Positions 39,684-49,729 of a stretch of 64,000 nt of DNA are shown in pieces. The stretch comes from a bacterium (lineage in GTDB: Bacteria > Bacillota > Bacilli > Lactobacillales > Streptococcaceae), in contig CAJNCG010000004.1 in assembly GCA_905221205.1 (NCBI GenBank), forward strand, positions 62,001 to 126,000. Direction: 5' to 3'. Both the position numbers and the translations under genes were made by a program. The notes below the pieces were generated by a model. The model had not been told where the DNA came from and did not search any database. It was given only the letters and a program-made list of their open reading frames with translations. The stretch's first letter is position 1, and every line of letters begins with the position of its first letter.

Positions 39684-40850
39684 ATGCTACATTATACAAA
39701 AGAAGACTTGCTCGAATTGGGTGCAGAAATCACTACACGTGAAATCTACCAACAACCGGATGTATGGAAAGAAGCTTTTGAATCTTATCAAGCAAAACGT
39801 GAAGAAATTGCAGCCTTCCTACAAGGGATTGCTGATAAACATGATTATATCAAGGTTATCTTGACAGGTGCTGGGACTTCTGCTTATGTGGGAGATACCT
39901 TGGTACCTTACTTTAAGGAAGTCTATGACGAACGCAAATGGAATTTCAATGCTATTGCAACAACAGATATCGTTGCCAATCCAGAAACTTATTTGAAAAA
40001 AGATGTGGCGACTGTCCTTGTATCTTTTGCTCGTAGTGGAAATTCGCCTGAAAGTGTGGCGACTGTTGATTTGGCCAAAGCCTTGGTGGATGAGCTTTAC
40101 CAAGTGACGATTACTTGTGCAGCGGACGGTAAATTAGCTCTTCAAGCTCGTGGAGATGACCGCAATCTCTTGCTCTTGCAACCAGCTGCTTCTAATGACG
40201 CTGGATTTGCCATGACTTCTAGCTTTACGTCCATGATGTTGACAGCTCTCTTGGTCTTTGATCCTACAGAATTTGCTGTGAAAGCTGAACGTTTTGAAGT
40301 GGTGACTAGCCTTGCGCGTAAAATTCTAGACAAGGCAGAAGATGTCAAAGAGCTTGTTGACCTAGACTTTAACCGTGTCATCTACCTTGGCGCTGGTCCT
40401 TTCTTTGGACTTGCTCATGAAGCTCAGCTCAAGATTTTGGAATTAACAGCTGGTCAAGTGGCGACCATGTATGAAAGTCCAGTCGGCTTCCGTCACGGTC
40501 CAAAATCTCTTATCAACGAAGATACAGTTGTTTTGGTCTTTGGTACTACGACAGACTACACTCGCAAGTATGACTTGGACTTGGTTCGTGAAGTTGCTGG
40601 TGACCGTATTGCTCGTCGTGTTGTGCTTTTGAGTGATCAAGCCTTTGGACTTGAAAATGTCAAAGAAGTGGCCCTTGGTTGTGGCGGTGTCTTGAATGAT
40701 ATTTACCGTGTCTTCCCTTACATCGTTTATGCCCAACTCTTTGCCCTCTTGACTTCACTCAAGGTAGAAAATAAACCAGATACACCGTCTCCTACAGGTA
40801 CAGTAAACCGTGTGGTACAGGGTGTTATCATCCACGAATATCAAAAGTAA
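39684..40850 (+). CDS. agaS: AgaS-type SIS-domain sugar isomerase / aldose-ketose deaminase
   Basis: The 388-residue protein has two SIS folds, with ILTGAGTSAYVGD near residue 53 and a SFARSGNSPES phosphosugar-binding loop near residue 112. AgaS proteins act on galactosamine-6-phosphate or related amino-sugar phosphates. It lies downstream of a PTS and fits catabolism of an imported amino sugar. Its TAA stop forms the edge of the second BOX element. BOX1 and a hairpin separate it from IIA, so a separate start of transcription is possible. Confidence 0.9.
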   Translation: MLHYTKEDLLELGAEITTREIYQQPDVWKEAFESYQAKREEIAAFLQGIADKHDYIKVILTGAGTSAYVGDTLVPYFKEVYDERKWNFNAIATTDIVANPETYLKKDVATVLVSFARSGNSPESVATVDLAKALVDELYQVTITCAADGKLALQARGDDRNLLLLQPAASNDAGFAMTSSFTSMMLTALLVFDPTEFAVKAERFEVVTSLARKILDKAEDVKELVDLDFNRVIYLGAGPFFGLAHEAQLKILELTAGQVATMYESPVGFRHGPKSLINEDTVVLVFGTTTDYTRKYDLDLVREVAGDRIARRVVLLSDQAFGLENVKEVALGCGGVLNDIYRVFPYIVYAQLFALLTSLKVENKPDTPSPTGTVNRVVQGVIIHEYQK

Positions 40851-41046
40851 TACTCTTCGAAAATCTCTTCAAACCATGCTAGTGTCGCCTTGCCGTAGGT
40901 ATATGTTACTGACTCTGTCAGTTCTATCCACAACCTCAAAACAGTGTTTTGAGCTGACTTCGTCAGTTCTATCTACAACCTCAAAGCATTGCTTTGAGCA
41001 GCCTGCGGCTAGCTTCCTAGTTTGCTCTTTGATTTTCATTGAGTAT
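40850..41046 (+). repeat. BOX element (boxA-boxB-boxB-boxC)
   Basis: This roughly 197-bp element is of the same family as the one at 39433 but has two boxB units (TGACTCTGTCAGTTC and TGACTTCGTCAGTTC, each followed by an ACAACCTCAAA stretch). It begins at the agaS stop codon and ends CATTGAGTATA. Confidence 0.92.
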
Positions 41047-41095
41047 AAGACAGTGTTTATGAATTCTTGACACGAGGGTTTGTAAATTATCAGAT

Positions 41096-41129
41096 AAACC
41101 ATAGATTGTCAGTAGGCTTTCTATGGTTT
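41096..41129 (+). terminator. Hairpin upstream of galM
   Basis: AAACCATAGA (41096-41105) and TCTATGGTTT (41120-41129) form a perfect ten-bp stem followed by a weak T-rich stretch (GTTTG). It may be a weak terminator or leader structure. Confidence 0.45.
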
Positions 41130-41163
41130 GTTTGCTTGAGAGAAATAGTAAAAGGAGAATAGA

Positions 41164-42201
41164 ATGAAAGCATACACAGAGCGTGTATTTGGAAATCTTG
41201 AAGGCAAGGATGTCTTGGCCTATCGCTTTGAGACTGACGGTGGTTATCAGTTAGAAGTCATGACTTATGGTGCGACTATCTTGCGTTATGTCACGCCTGA
41301 CAAGTCTGGAAATTTTGCCAATGTTATCTTGGGATTTGATGATTTTGATAGCTATGTAGGCAATAGTCCTAAGCATGGAGCTAGTGTGGGTCCCGTGGCA
41401 GGCCGTATTGCAGGTGCGACATTTGAACTCAATGGCCAGACTTATCATCTGGAAGTCAATAATGCTAGCAACTGCAATCACAGTGGTTCAACTGGCTGGG
41501 ATTCAAGCTTGTTTGAACTAGTTGAAGTGAGCGATCATGGTTTGACTCTCTACACAGAGCGTACAGATGGCACAGGAGGATTCCCTGGGAATCTCAAGAT
41601 CTGGATCAGCTACAACTTGGAAGAAACTGGTGCCTATGAAATCAGCTACAAGGTGACGACCGATCAAGATACGCTGGTTAATCCAACCAACCACAGCTAT
41701 TTCAACTTGTCTGGTGATTTCACGCAGACAATTGACCGTCATGTCTTCCAACTAAACACAGAGGGTATTTACCCAATCGCTCCAGACGGTGTTCCTGCCA
41801 AAACTCCAGATGCTGATCGCGGTATGATTAAACACATCTACAATGGTTCCTTGTTGAAAGACATCTTTGCAGAAGAAGATGAGCAAATCCAACTGGTATC
41901 TGGTTTGGATCATCCATTTGCCCTTCCTGCAGGTCATGACAATGCTGGTTTCCTTTATGATCAAAATTCAGGTCGCTTCTTGCTTTTCAAGACAGAGGCC
42001 CCATGTTTTGTGGTCTACACAGCAAACTTTGTGGACGAGAGTGTCATCATAGGAGGTCAGCCAATGGTACAGCACAATGGGATTGCCCTTGAAGCGCAGG
42101 CTTTACCAGATGCCATTCACAGTGACCTCAAAGACCAAGTTATTCTCAAAGCAGGTCAAACCTTCACAAGTAAGACACGTTATGAGCTTGTTGTGAAATA
42201 A
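41164..42201 (+). CDS. galM: Aldose 1-epimerase (galactose mutarotase)
   Basis: GalM interconverts the alpha and beta anomers of galactose for the Leloir pathway. The 345-residue protein shows GASVGPVAGRIAGA, the active-site NPTNHSYFNL and a C-terminal QHNGIALEAQ segment, matching the family. It has an AAAAGGAG site. It completes the galactose-handling set starting with bgaC. Confidence 0.94.
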   Translation: MKAYTERVFGNLEGKDVLAYRFETDGGYQLEVMTYGATILRYVTPDKSGNFANVILGFDDFDSYVGNSPKHGASVGPVAGRIAGATFELNGQTYHLEVNNASNCNHSGSTGWDSSLFELVEVSDHGLTLYTERTDGTGGFPGNLKIWISYNLEETGAYEISYKVTTDQDTLVNPTNHSYFNLSGDFTQTIDRHVFQLNTEGIYPIAPDGVPAKTPDADRGMIKHIYNGSLLKDIFAEEDEQIQLVSGLDHPFALPAGHDNAGFLYDQNSGRFLLFKTEAPCFVVYTANFVDESVIIGGQPMVQHNGIALEAQALPDAIHSDLKDQVILKAGQTFTSKTRYELVVK

Positions 42202-42280
42202 AGAATGGGGTTTCTACTTAGCGGTGTGAATAGGATTTGCCTTATAACACTAGTAGAAACAGGCAAAGAATAGGAAAATA

Positions 42281-42289
42281 TGATATAAT
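42281..42289 (+). promoter_or_regulatory. Extended -10 promoter of the CAP-domain choline-binding protein
   Basis: TGATATAAT gives an extended -10 (TATAAT at 42284-42289), 48 bp before the ATG. No clear -35 is present. Confidence 0.55.
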
Positions 42290-42337
42290 TTAATATTGAA
42301 AATACCTGTCCTATCTAAAGGATAAAAGGAGAAAAAA

Positions 42338-43534
42338 ATGAAGAAAATTGTATTTGCTAGCGCCTTGGCTTTGACTTTGGCTGGAGCAGTTTTGACAACT
42401 GATGTTTTTGCCAATGACAGATTGGTGGCAACACAATCTGCTGATGGTAGAAATGAAAATGTCTTGAGTTCAGAAGTGCTTAACCCTGCTAGCGGCAATG
42501 TCTTAGTTGGATTAAAGGGAGAATTTTTGACTCCAAACCAACAAGCTATCTTAGATGCCATCAATGCTATCCGTAAAGAAGCAGCTGACGAAGGTTTGGT
42601 AGATAAGTATGTCCCAATCAAATGGTCGACTGACCTAGAAAAGGCAGCTTTTGCCAGAGCTGCAGAAGCATCTGTAACCATGGACCACACTCGTCTTTCT
42701 GGTAAAGAAATCTGGAGCGCTTTCCCATCTGGAAACAGTGTACTTGGAGAAAACTTAGGTTGGAACCATGATGGTTTTCTAAAAGCTCTTGAACAATGGC
42801 GTGCTGAAAAAGCAGACTACTTGAAGAAAAAATCAGGTGGTTCAGCAAAAGGTGGCTCTGGTCATTATGAAACTTTGATTAGCCCTAAATTTACACATAT
42901 GGGGATTGCTGCCTTTAAAAATCCAAACAACCCATATAATGCCGTAACGATTGCTCAGGCTTTTGGTGATGCTGCTACTTCAGAAGAATTGGTAGGCAGT
43001 TACGGTCCTGCTATTCAGTATGCAGAAGTGACTTCATCTAATTTGTCAACAGTTAAAAATAAAGCAGTTGTTGTTGAAAAAGCGTTGAAAGAATTTAGAA
43101 CTTCTAGCTCAGACCAATCTGGTTGGGTGCAAACAGATGGAAAATGGTATTTCTATGAATCAGGCGATTTGAAGACAGGCTGGGTGAAAACAGGTGGTAA
43201 ATGGTACTACTTGGATGATCTAGGTGTTATGCAGACTGGATTTGTAAAAGTAGATGGTAGCTGGTATTACTTAAGTAGCTCAGGTGCTATGTTTACAGGC
43301 TGGGGTACAGACGGAAATAGATGGTTCTACTTTGATGGCTCAGGAGCTATGAAGACAGGCTGGCTCAAAGAAAATGGCGTCTGGTACTACCTTGATGCGT
43401 CTGGTATTATGAAGACAGGTTGGTTTAAAGTTGGCCAATACTGGTACTATGCATATGGCTCAGGAGCTTTGGCAGTCAGCACAACAACACCTGACGGTTA
43501 CAAAGTAAATGGCAATGGTGAATGGGTAAACTAG
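42338..43534 (+). CDS. Secreted CAP (SCP/PR-1)-domain choline-binding protein
   Basis: The 398-residue protein has a signal peptide (cut near VFA/ND, residue 26), a CAP domain (about 65-215, with an AFARAAEASVTMDHTR segment, LGENLGW, and a later FTHMGIAAF), a short linker and six to seven choline-binding repeats (about 255-398). CAP proteins are extracellular and diverse, so no activity can be claimed. It is expressed from its own promoter between galM and zmpC. In pneumococcus I recall a smaller choline-binding gene near this position. Confidence 0.88.
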   Translation: MKKIVFASALALTLAGAVLTTDVFANDRLVATQSADGRNENVLSSEVLNPASGNVLVGLKGEFLTPNQQAILDAINAIRKEAADEGLVDKYVPIKWSTDLEKAAFARAAEASVTMDHTRLSGKEIWSAFPSGNSVLGENLGWNHDGFLKALEQWRAEKADYLKKKSGGSAKGGSGHYETLISPKFTHMGIAAFKNPNNPYNAVTIAQAFGDAATSEELVGSYGPAIQYAEVTSSNLSTVKNKAVVVEKALKEFRTSSSDQSGWVQTDGKWYFYESGDLKTGWVKTGGKWYYLDDLGVMQTGFVKVDGSWYYLSSSGAMFTGWGTDGNRWFYFDGSGAMKTGWLKENGVWYYLDASGIMKTGWFKVGQYWYYAYGSGALAVSTTTPDGYKVNGNGEWVN

Positions 43535-43595
43535 AAACTAAAGGAGTTGCTTTAACAACTTTAGATAACCTATATTTGTTACTATAATTTTAAAG

Positions 43596-43627
43596 ATGGA
43601 GAGAAGAGATGACTTCCTCCATTTTTA
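43596..43627 (+). terminator. Intrinsic terminator after the CAP-domain gene
   Basis: ATGGAGAGAAG pairs with CTTCCTCCAT (43596-43606 with 43612-43621, one bulge) and is followed by a T-run. Confidence 0.75.
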
Positions 43628-43807
43628 TTTTTCGTTGACAGTCTTTTTTAATTGCTAAACAGTTAATTACTTAGTTACTTGATTTTTCCTATCCGTTCAA
43701 TTGTATATCTATCCCTAGAATCTTTTTTAAAATTGGTGTATAATGGGACAAGTTGTGTATTTCACTATAAATTAATATACTAATTTAAAAATGTAAAAGA
43801 GGGGAAT

Positions 43808-46800
43808 ATGAATTTCAAAACTAGTGGAGAAGAAAGACAGAATTTCTCGTTAAGAAAACTGGCAGTTGGCCTTGTATCTGTAGCAGTTGCGTGTTTCTTT
43901 TTGATGGGAACTGGCCTACAGACGGTATCTGCCCAAGAATCTCATACCGTTAACTATACTTATGTTTTAGAGTCTGATTTGACTGATGAAGAGAAGGCTC
44001 TCTTGGTTACATCCCTACCACAAGTAGCGGAAGAATCAGATGCTACCTACTATCTAGTTTATCGAGCAAATCAAGTACTACCTAACACGGGAACAAGCTC
44101 GCCATTGGGGACTGTTGCTTTAGTAGCAGGTCTTAGTTTGCTGGTCGTAGTGGTTCTTAAGGGACGTGACGGCAAGAGCAAGATTAGTCGATTCTTGTTA
44201 GTAACCGGTCTAGGAAGTCAGTTGCTATCTCCAACTGCCCTTGCCTTGACTAGCGAGACACTAGCTGCCTACAACACTCAGCTGTCTGTTCAGGCAGGAG
44301 ATGCCTTGCCAGCTCCGGTTGATATTCCTGGATATACTTATCTAGGATTTGTAGAAAACAAACCAGCTCATTCTGTACCGACAACTAGCAAGCCAGCAGA
44401 ATCTACTGGAAATCAAGAAGTTAAATCAGAAAACAATCAATCTCAAGAAGTGGCTGCAGCTCATTCAGCAGGTTCGACTATGGGAACTGAATTTGTCAAT
44501 CAGACAAATAATGTAAATAGTCCAGCATCAACAGCTGTATCTCCTAAAAATGAGGATACTAGTCAGAAAACGGAAGTTCCTCAGAGTCAGGAAAGTAAGG
44601 ATAGTCATGTTGTAAAAGGTGAGGAGCAAGACCAAAAACCAGCACCAGCTACAGAGCCTGCAACAAATTCAAGCCAAACTGGTGGGAATCAAGAACAGAC
44701 AAATCCAGTACCGCCAGCTCCGCAAAGCCCAGTGGTAGAGAATCAGCAAGGAGGAACACCTTCTCCTGTAGAGCCTCGACTACAAGAAAATAATGAAACT
44801 GTAGTGCAAGCAAAGGGTACGCAAGAGCACGGTCGCGAAGGCGAATCTCTCGTTCAACCAGCACAACCAGCCTACACAGCCCCGTTAGAAGCTAAAGGGA
44901 CACAAGAAATCGGTCACGAAGGTGAGGCTCTAGTTCAGCCAGAGCAACCAACTTATACAGGCCCAATCAGCACCCAAGGCACGCAAGAGTCAGGTCATGA
45001 AGGTGAATCCCTAGTTCAACCAGAACTGCCAGTTTACACAGGTCCTCAGGAAGAAGCTCCAGTTGAACCAACAGTGCCAGAGTCTACAGAAGTTGTTAGC
45101 AGTAAGGGGACCCAAGAAATTGGTCACGAGGGCGAGGCTCTCGTCCAACCAGAGCTACCAGCTTACACAGCCCCGTTAGAAGCTAAAGGGACTCAAGAGC
45201 CCGGCCATGAGGGCGAATCCCTCGTTCAACCAGAACTACCTTCTTACACAGTCCCAATTAGCACTCAAGGTACGCAAGAGTCAGGTCACGAGGGTGAGGC
45301 TGCTGTAGCAGACGCTCTTCCTGAACTGCCTTTGACAAGTACTCACCGAACAGTAACGGAAACCATTCCTCATGAAACTGAAGAAATCGAAGATGCAACC
45401 ATCTTAAAAAATCATCGAGAAATTGCTCAGGAAGGAAAAGACGGTTTACGGACAATCGAGTATGAAGATTATCTCGTAAATGGTAAGGTAGAGTCTAGCA
45501 AGGAAATCTCACGTACAGAAATAGAGCCAACAAAAGAGATTGTCAAGGTTGGTAGTCTTGTTAAAACCAAACCAACAGTTGAAATTACTAATCTTGTTAA
45601 AGATGAGAACAAAAAAGCAGTAGCAGTCAACTATCACTTAGATGACCCAACGTCTGCCTTTGTGAAGGCCAAGGCCCAAATTTTCCAAAATGGAACGTTG
45701 GTCAAAGAGGTGGACTTGAAAGATCCATCAGCTCAACAAACGATTGATGGCTTGGATTACTATACGTCATACAATCTTAAGACTTACCTAACCTATAATC
45801 TAGGCCAATCTGATCAGGAAAGTACAGAAGTATCAACGAAAGATTTTCAGTTAGACTATAAGAAAATTGAAATCAAAGATGTGGATGAAGTCGGTCTCTA
45901 TGGTAAGGAAGATGGTCATTACCGTCGTTATCTGAACTTATCAGAAGTACCAAGTGATTTGTCACCTTATTTTGTCAAAGTCAAATCAGACAAGATGAAG
46001 GAAATGTTGTTACCAGTTAGCTCTATTAAGGAAACAGCTGATGGGAAATATAAGGTAACCGTTGCCTTCAATGAACTGGTTCAAGAGGAAGGTTCAGTAT
46101 ACAAGGATAACTATAGCTTCACAGTGGATAAGCAAAAACTTGCCAAGGATGGAGTTTATACTTCCTTCAAGAAACTGGTTGCTGCCATGCAAGGCAATCT
46201 CGCTGGAACCTTTAAACTTGGAGCTGATATGACAGCCGATGAGGTATCCTTAGCTAAGGGACAAACCAGCTATGTGACAGGTAATTTCACTGGTCATCTT
46301 ATCGGTGCGAGTGACGGGAAACCATTTGCGATTTATGACCTTAAGACATCCTTGTTTGATAACTTGACCAAGGCTACTGTGAAAGATATTGACCTTAAAG
46401 CGGTAGCAATTAAGAGTCAAGAAGACACAGCCAGTCTAGCAAAAGTGGCTACTAACAGCCAGATTAGTAATGTAGCTGTAGAAGGTCAATTGACCGGTAG
46501 CAAGTCAGTTGCAGGCTTGGTAGCGAAGGCTCAGGATACAGAAATCACTAATAGTTCCTTCACAGGTAACATTCAGGCCAAGCATGTGGATACCTCTTCT
46601 TACTATGTAGGAGGTATAGCAGGGCTCCTATCTGGTAATAAGGCTAAGATTGATAAGGTCGCAGTTGATGCAAGTATTTCGAGCAATGCCCGCAACAATG
46701 ATCAATTTGCTGGAGGTATTGTAGGGAAAGTTCAAAGTGGTGCTTTGGTCTCTCATGCCCTAGCAAGTGGAACCATCCTCAATACGACAACCTATCCACG

Positions 46801-49645
46801 CGTCGGAGGAATAGCTGGTTCTACATGGCAAAATGGCCGTATCCATCATGTCGTTAGCATGGTCAACACTGGAGATGGTTATGCCATCACAGGAGACCAG
46901 TACAGGGGAGCAGACATCAAAGATGCCAGCACTGCAGTAGAAAACAAGAAGGCAGATCTCTATGCGACCCCAATCACCCAAGACCAGGCCAGAGAAAAAG
47001 TTCAGTCTTATGGTATGACAGTGACGCTAGACGACACAGGTCAAACACTCAAGGACAATCAGCGCAGTGTGGACTATACTCAGTTAAGCCAAGGCCAAGC
47101 TAGTCGAAAAGTTGCTTATCACAATATCGAGAAATTGATGCCTTTCTATAATAAAGAGTTAGTGGTGCACTATGGAAATCAAGTCGATCCTACGGATAAG
47201 CTCTACACCACAGAACTGCTGGATGTTGTACCAATGAAGGACAATGACATCATCACAGATATTCAGGCCAATAAAGCAGCAATCAATAAGCTTATGTTGC
47301 ATTTTGCTGATAATACAATCAGCTACTTAGACGTCACTTACAAAGATGACTTCAAAAATACACAAATTGCAGAGTATAGCGTAGCAGGTAAAAACTTTAT
47401 CTTTACGCCAGAGGCCTTTCTATCTGACTATACGAAAGTGACCAATCAAGTCCTAGCAGATTTGCAAGGGGTTGAATATGACTCGGCAGCCATGAGAAAA
47501 GTCCTTGGCATTGAGGCAGATGCTTCACTTGATCCACTATATTTGGATAAAGAATTTGAGAAAGTCAAGGCTAATATCGGTGAACATCTACGTAAAGTGC
47601 TAGCCATGGACAAGTCTATCAATACGATGGGAGATAGTGTAGCGACCTACATCAGTGAGAAAATCAAGAACAACAAGGAAGCTTTCTTGCTTGGTTTGAC
47701 CTACCTCAATCGCTGGTACAATATCAACTACGATCACATCAATACCAAGGATCTCAATACCTATAAGTTTGACTTTGATGGCAATAGCACAGCTTCAACC
47801 CTGGATACCATCATTGCCCTAGGTCAGAGTGGTCTGGAAAATCTCAAGGCATCAAATAATATAAGTGCCTATGAGACAACCCTGGCCGCTGCAAAAGGTC
47901 GCAAGACAGTGACGGATTTACTAGAGTCTTACAGAAAACTCTTCTTACCAACCAAAACCAATAACGAATGGTTGAAGACAAATACCAAGGCCTATATCGT
48001 AGAGAGTAAGTCAGCAATACCAGAAGTGCGTGCCAAACAAGAGTCAGCCACACCAGATAGTAAATATACGTTAGGAGTCTATGACCGTATTACGGCACCA
48101 AGTTGGAAATTAAAAAACATGCTCCTACCGCTATTGACATTGCCAGAAGAGGATGTTTATGTGATTTCAAACCTTTCTACCTTGGCCTTTGGTGGCTACG
48201 AACGCTACCGTGACCGTGTCAATAATACAGTCTTGTCAGGAGAAGAACTGCGTCAGTATGTTCGTGTTAAGGTCGACCAGTCGGCTGAATGGCAACGAGA
48301 CCACTACGATATCTGGTACCATCTCCTTTCACCAGAATACAAAGAAAAACTCTTCCGTTCGATCATGGTTTCAGATGGCTTTGGTATGAAAGATAGCAAT
48401 AGCAAGTATTATTGGGCTACCCTGTCTGATAAGACCATTGATTCGATCTACAACTTCTTTGGACCAACTGGTAAGTGGTATGGGGAAAGTAAGGGAGCTG
48501 GAGCTTATGCCAACGGTTCAGAGGTCCACTATGTCAGCGACCGCTTGTTAGATAAATACGGAACATCTGTTTATACTCATGAAATGGTTCACAATTCTGA
48601 CGGACATATTTACTTTGAAGGGAAAGGTCGTCGTGAAGGCTTAGGAGCAGAGTTGTATGCTCTAGGATTGTTACAATCTGCTGACAACCTAGATAAGGAT
48701 GCTATTGTCTTGAATACCCTCTATAAAGGGGATAAGGATTCACCAACTCGCTTGCATACTTATGACCCGACAAGCCGCTTTACATCAGCGGCAGCCTTGC
48801 AAGAGTATGTTCACGGTATGTACGATGTCTTGTACACCTTGGACGCTATGGAAGCCAATGCCATTTTAACTAAGTCTAACGATGTTAAGAAAAAATGGTT
48901 TAGAAAAATAGAGAATTTCTACATCGAGGACAAGTACCATAAACAAACGCATGCAGGAAACTCTGTTCGTCCACTGACAGATGCTGAAGTAAGCAAACTA
49001 ACTAGTCTCAATGCCTTGATTGACAATGATATCATCAACCGTCGGGCTTACCGTGATAAGAGTGACTATGCTCGTAATGGCTATCATCTTATCAGTATGT
49101 TCTCACCGATTTATGCGGCCCTCAGCAATCCAAAGGGTGCGCCTGGTGATATCATGTTTAGAAAGACAGCCTACGAATTATTGGCAGAAAAAGGTTACCA
49201 AGATGGCTTCTTACCATATGTATCGAACCAATATGCAGAAGAAGCTAAACGCAATGGGGACATTACCTATTCAGATTGGCTCCGAAGAGATGTGGGACTC
49301 ATCACTGATAGCCTCGTCTTGAAAAATGTCTTTGCCAACAAATACACTTCATGGGCTGAGTTCAAGAAGGATATGTTTGATCAACGTATTCGTAAGCAAG
49401 ACCAGTTGAAACCAATCACCATTCAGTACGAACTTGGTGTACCAAACAGCAGCAAGGAGATTACAATTCGTTCAGCAGCCCAAATGCAAGAACTTATTGA
49501 TCAAGCAGTGGCAAAAGATGTGGCTAATATTGACCGTACGACAAGCCATGCTCCTGCAAGTTGGGTTCATCTCTTGAAACAAAAAATCTACAATGCCTAC
49601 CTACGTAGCACAGATGATTTCAGAGAATCGATTTATAAATCATAA
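43808..49645 (+). CDS. zmpC: Zinc metalloprotease of the M26 (IgA1 protease/Zmp) family, ZmpC type
   Basis: The 1945-residue surface protease has the unusual Zmp layout: a YSIRK-like signal (FSLRKLAVG), an N-terminal LPNTG (91-95) with following helices, then a variable repeat region and a G5-like domain. The C-terminal peptidase has zinc motif HEMVH (His1591, Glu1592, His1595) and the third-ligand Glu region GRREGLGAE downstream. ZmpC of pneumococcus cleaves MMP-9, syndecan-1 and mucin MUC16. The ZmpC assignment rests on locus and size; ZmpA or ZmpB cannot be excluded by eye. A -10 (TATAAT, 43739-43744) precedes it. Confidence 0.88.
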   Translation: MNFKTSGEERQNFSLRKLAVGLVSVAVACFFLMGTGLQTVSAQESHTVNYTYVLESDLTDEEKALLVTSLPQVAEESDATYYLVYRANQVLPNTGTSSPLGTVALVAGLSLLVVVVLKGRDGKSKISRFLLVTGLGSQLLSPTALALTSETLAAYNTQLSVQAGDALPAPVDIPGYTYLGFVENKPAHSVPTTSKPAESTGNQEVKSENNQSQEVAAAHSAGSTMGTEFVNQTNNVNSPASTAVSPKNEDTSQKTEVPQSQESKDSHVVKGEEQDQKPAPATEPATNSSQTGGNQEQTNPVPPAPQSPVVENQQGGTPSPVEPRLQENNETVVQAKGTQEHGREGESLVQPAQPAYTAPLEAKGTQEIGHEGEALVQPEQPTYTGPISTQGTQESGHEGESLVQPELPVYTGPQEEAPVEPTVPESTEVVSSKGTQEIGHEGEALVQPELPAYTAPLEAKGTQEPGHEGESLVQPELPSYTVPISTQGTQESGHEGEAAVADALPELPLTSTHRTVTETIPHETEEIEDATILKNHREIAQEGKDGLRTIEYEDYLVNGKVESSKEISRTEIEPTKEIVKVGSLVKTKPTVEITNLVKDENKKAVAVNYHLDDPTSAFVKAKAQIFQNGTLVKEVDLKDPSAQQTIDGLDYYTSYNLKTYLTYNLGQSDQESTEVSTKDFQLDYKKIEIKDVDEVGLYGKEDGHYRRYLNLSEVPSDLSPYFVKVKSDKMKEMLLPVSSIKETADGKYKVTVAFNELVQEEGSVYKDNYSFTVDKQKLAKDGVYTSFKKLVAAMQGNLAGTFKLGADMTADEVSLAKGQTSYVTGNFTGHLIGASDGKPFAIYDLKTSLFDNLTKATVKDIDLKAVAIKSQEDTASLAKVATNSQISNVAVEGQLTGSKSVAGLVAKAQDTEITNSSFTGNIQAKHVDTSSYYVGGIAGLLSGNKAKIDKVAVDASISSNARNNDQFAGGIVGKVQSGALVSHALASGTILNTTTYPRVGGIAGSTWQNGRIHHVVSMVNTGDGYAITGDQYRGADIKDASTAVENKKADLYATPITQDQAREKVQSYGMTVTLDDTGQTLKDNQRSVDYTQLSQGQASRKVAYHNIEKLMPFYNKELVVHYGNQVDPTDKLYTTELLDVVPMKDNDIITDIQANKAAINKLMLHFADNTISYLDVTYKDDFKNTQIAEYSVAGKNFIFTPEAFLSDYTKVTNQVLADLQGVEYDSAAMRKVLGIEADASLDPLYLDKEFEKVKANIGEHLRKVLAMDKSINTMGDSVATYISEKIKNNKEAFLLGLTYLNRWYNINYDHINTKDLNTYKFDFDGNSTASTLDTIIALGQSGLENLKASNNISAYETTLAAAKGRKTVTDLLESYRKLFLPTKTNNEWLKTNTKAYIVESKSAIPEVRAKQESATPDSKYTLGVYDRITAPSWKLKNMLLPLLTLPEEDVYVISNLSTLAFGGYERYRDRVNNTVLSGEELRQYVRVKVDQSAEWQRDHYDIWYHLLSPEYKEKLFRSIMVSDGFGMKDSNSKYYWATLSDKTIDSIYNFFGPTGKWYGESKGAGAYANGSEVHYVSDRLLDKYGTSVYTHEMVHNSDGHIYFEGKGRREGLGAELYALGLLQSADNLDKDAIVLNTLYKGDKDSPTRLHTYDPTSRFTSAAALQEYVHGMYDVLYTLDAMEANAILTKSNDVKKKWFRKIENFYIEDKYHKQTHAGNSVRPLTDAEVSKLTSLNALIDNDIINRRAYRDKSDYARNGYHLISMFSPIYAALSNPKGAPGDIMFRKTAYELLAEKGYQDGFLPYVSNQYAEEAKRNGDITYSDWLRRDVGLITDSLVLKNVFANKYTSWAEFKKDMFDQRIRKQDQLKPITIQYELGVPNSSKEITIRSAAQMQELIDQAVAKDVANIDRTTSHAPASWVHLLKQKIYNAYLRSTDDFRESIYKS
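44813..45300 (+). repeat. Coding repeats in the protease N-terminal half
   Basis: Six units start KGTQE or QGTQE and run GHEGESLVQPELPxYTxP, each about 27 residues with one longer Glu/Pro-rich spacer. They lie between the membrane helices and the G5-like domain. Confidence 0.85.
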
Positions 49646-49684
49646 GAATACTCCCTCAAGCTATCCTGTCTAAGTCAGTCTATC

Positions 49685-49713
49685 TTGCAGATGGTCGGTC
49701 TTTGTGATAGAAT
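49685..49713 (+). promoter_or_regulatory. Promoter of the sialylation operon
   Basis: TTGCAG (49685-49690), a 17-bp spacer and TAGAAT (49708-49713) lie 40 bp after the zmpC stop and 120 bp before the next ATG, upstream of the leader terminator. Confidence 0.65.
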
Positions 49714-49729
49714 AGCATAAAGTCCTTTT

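Noticed and set aside
44078..44092. N-terminal LPNTG in the metalloprotease as a sign of mis-assembly or fusion
   Set aside because: An LPXTG motif near the N-terminus followed by membrane helices is the known architecture of the streptococcal IgA1 protease/Zmp family.
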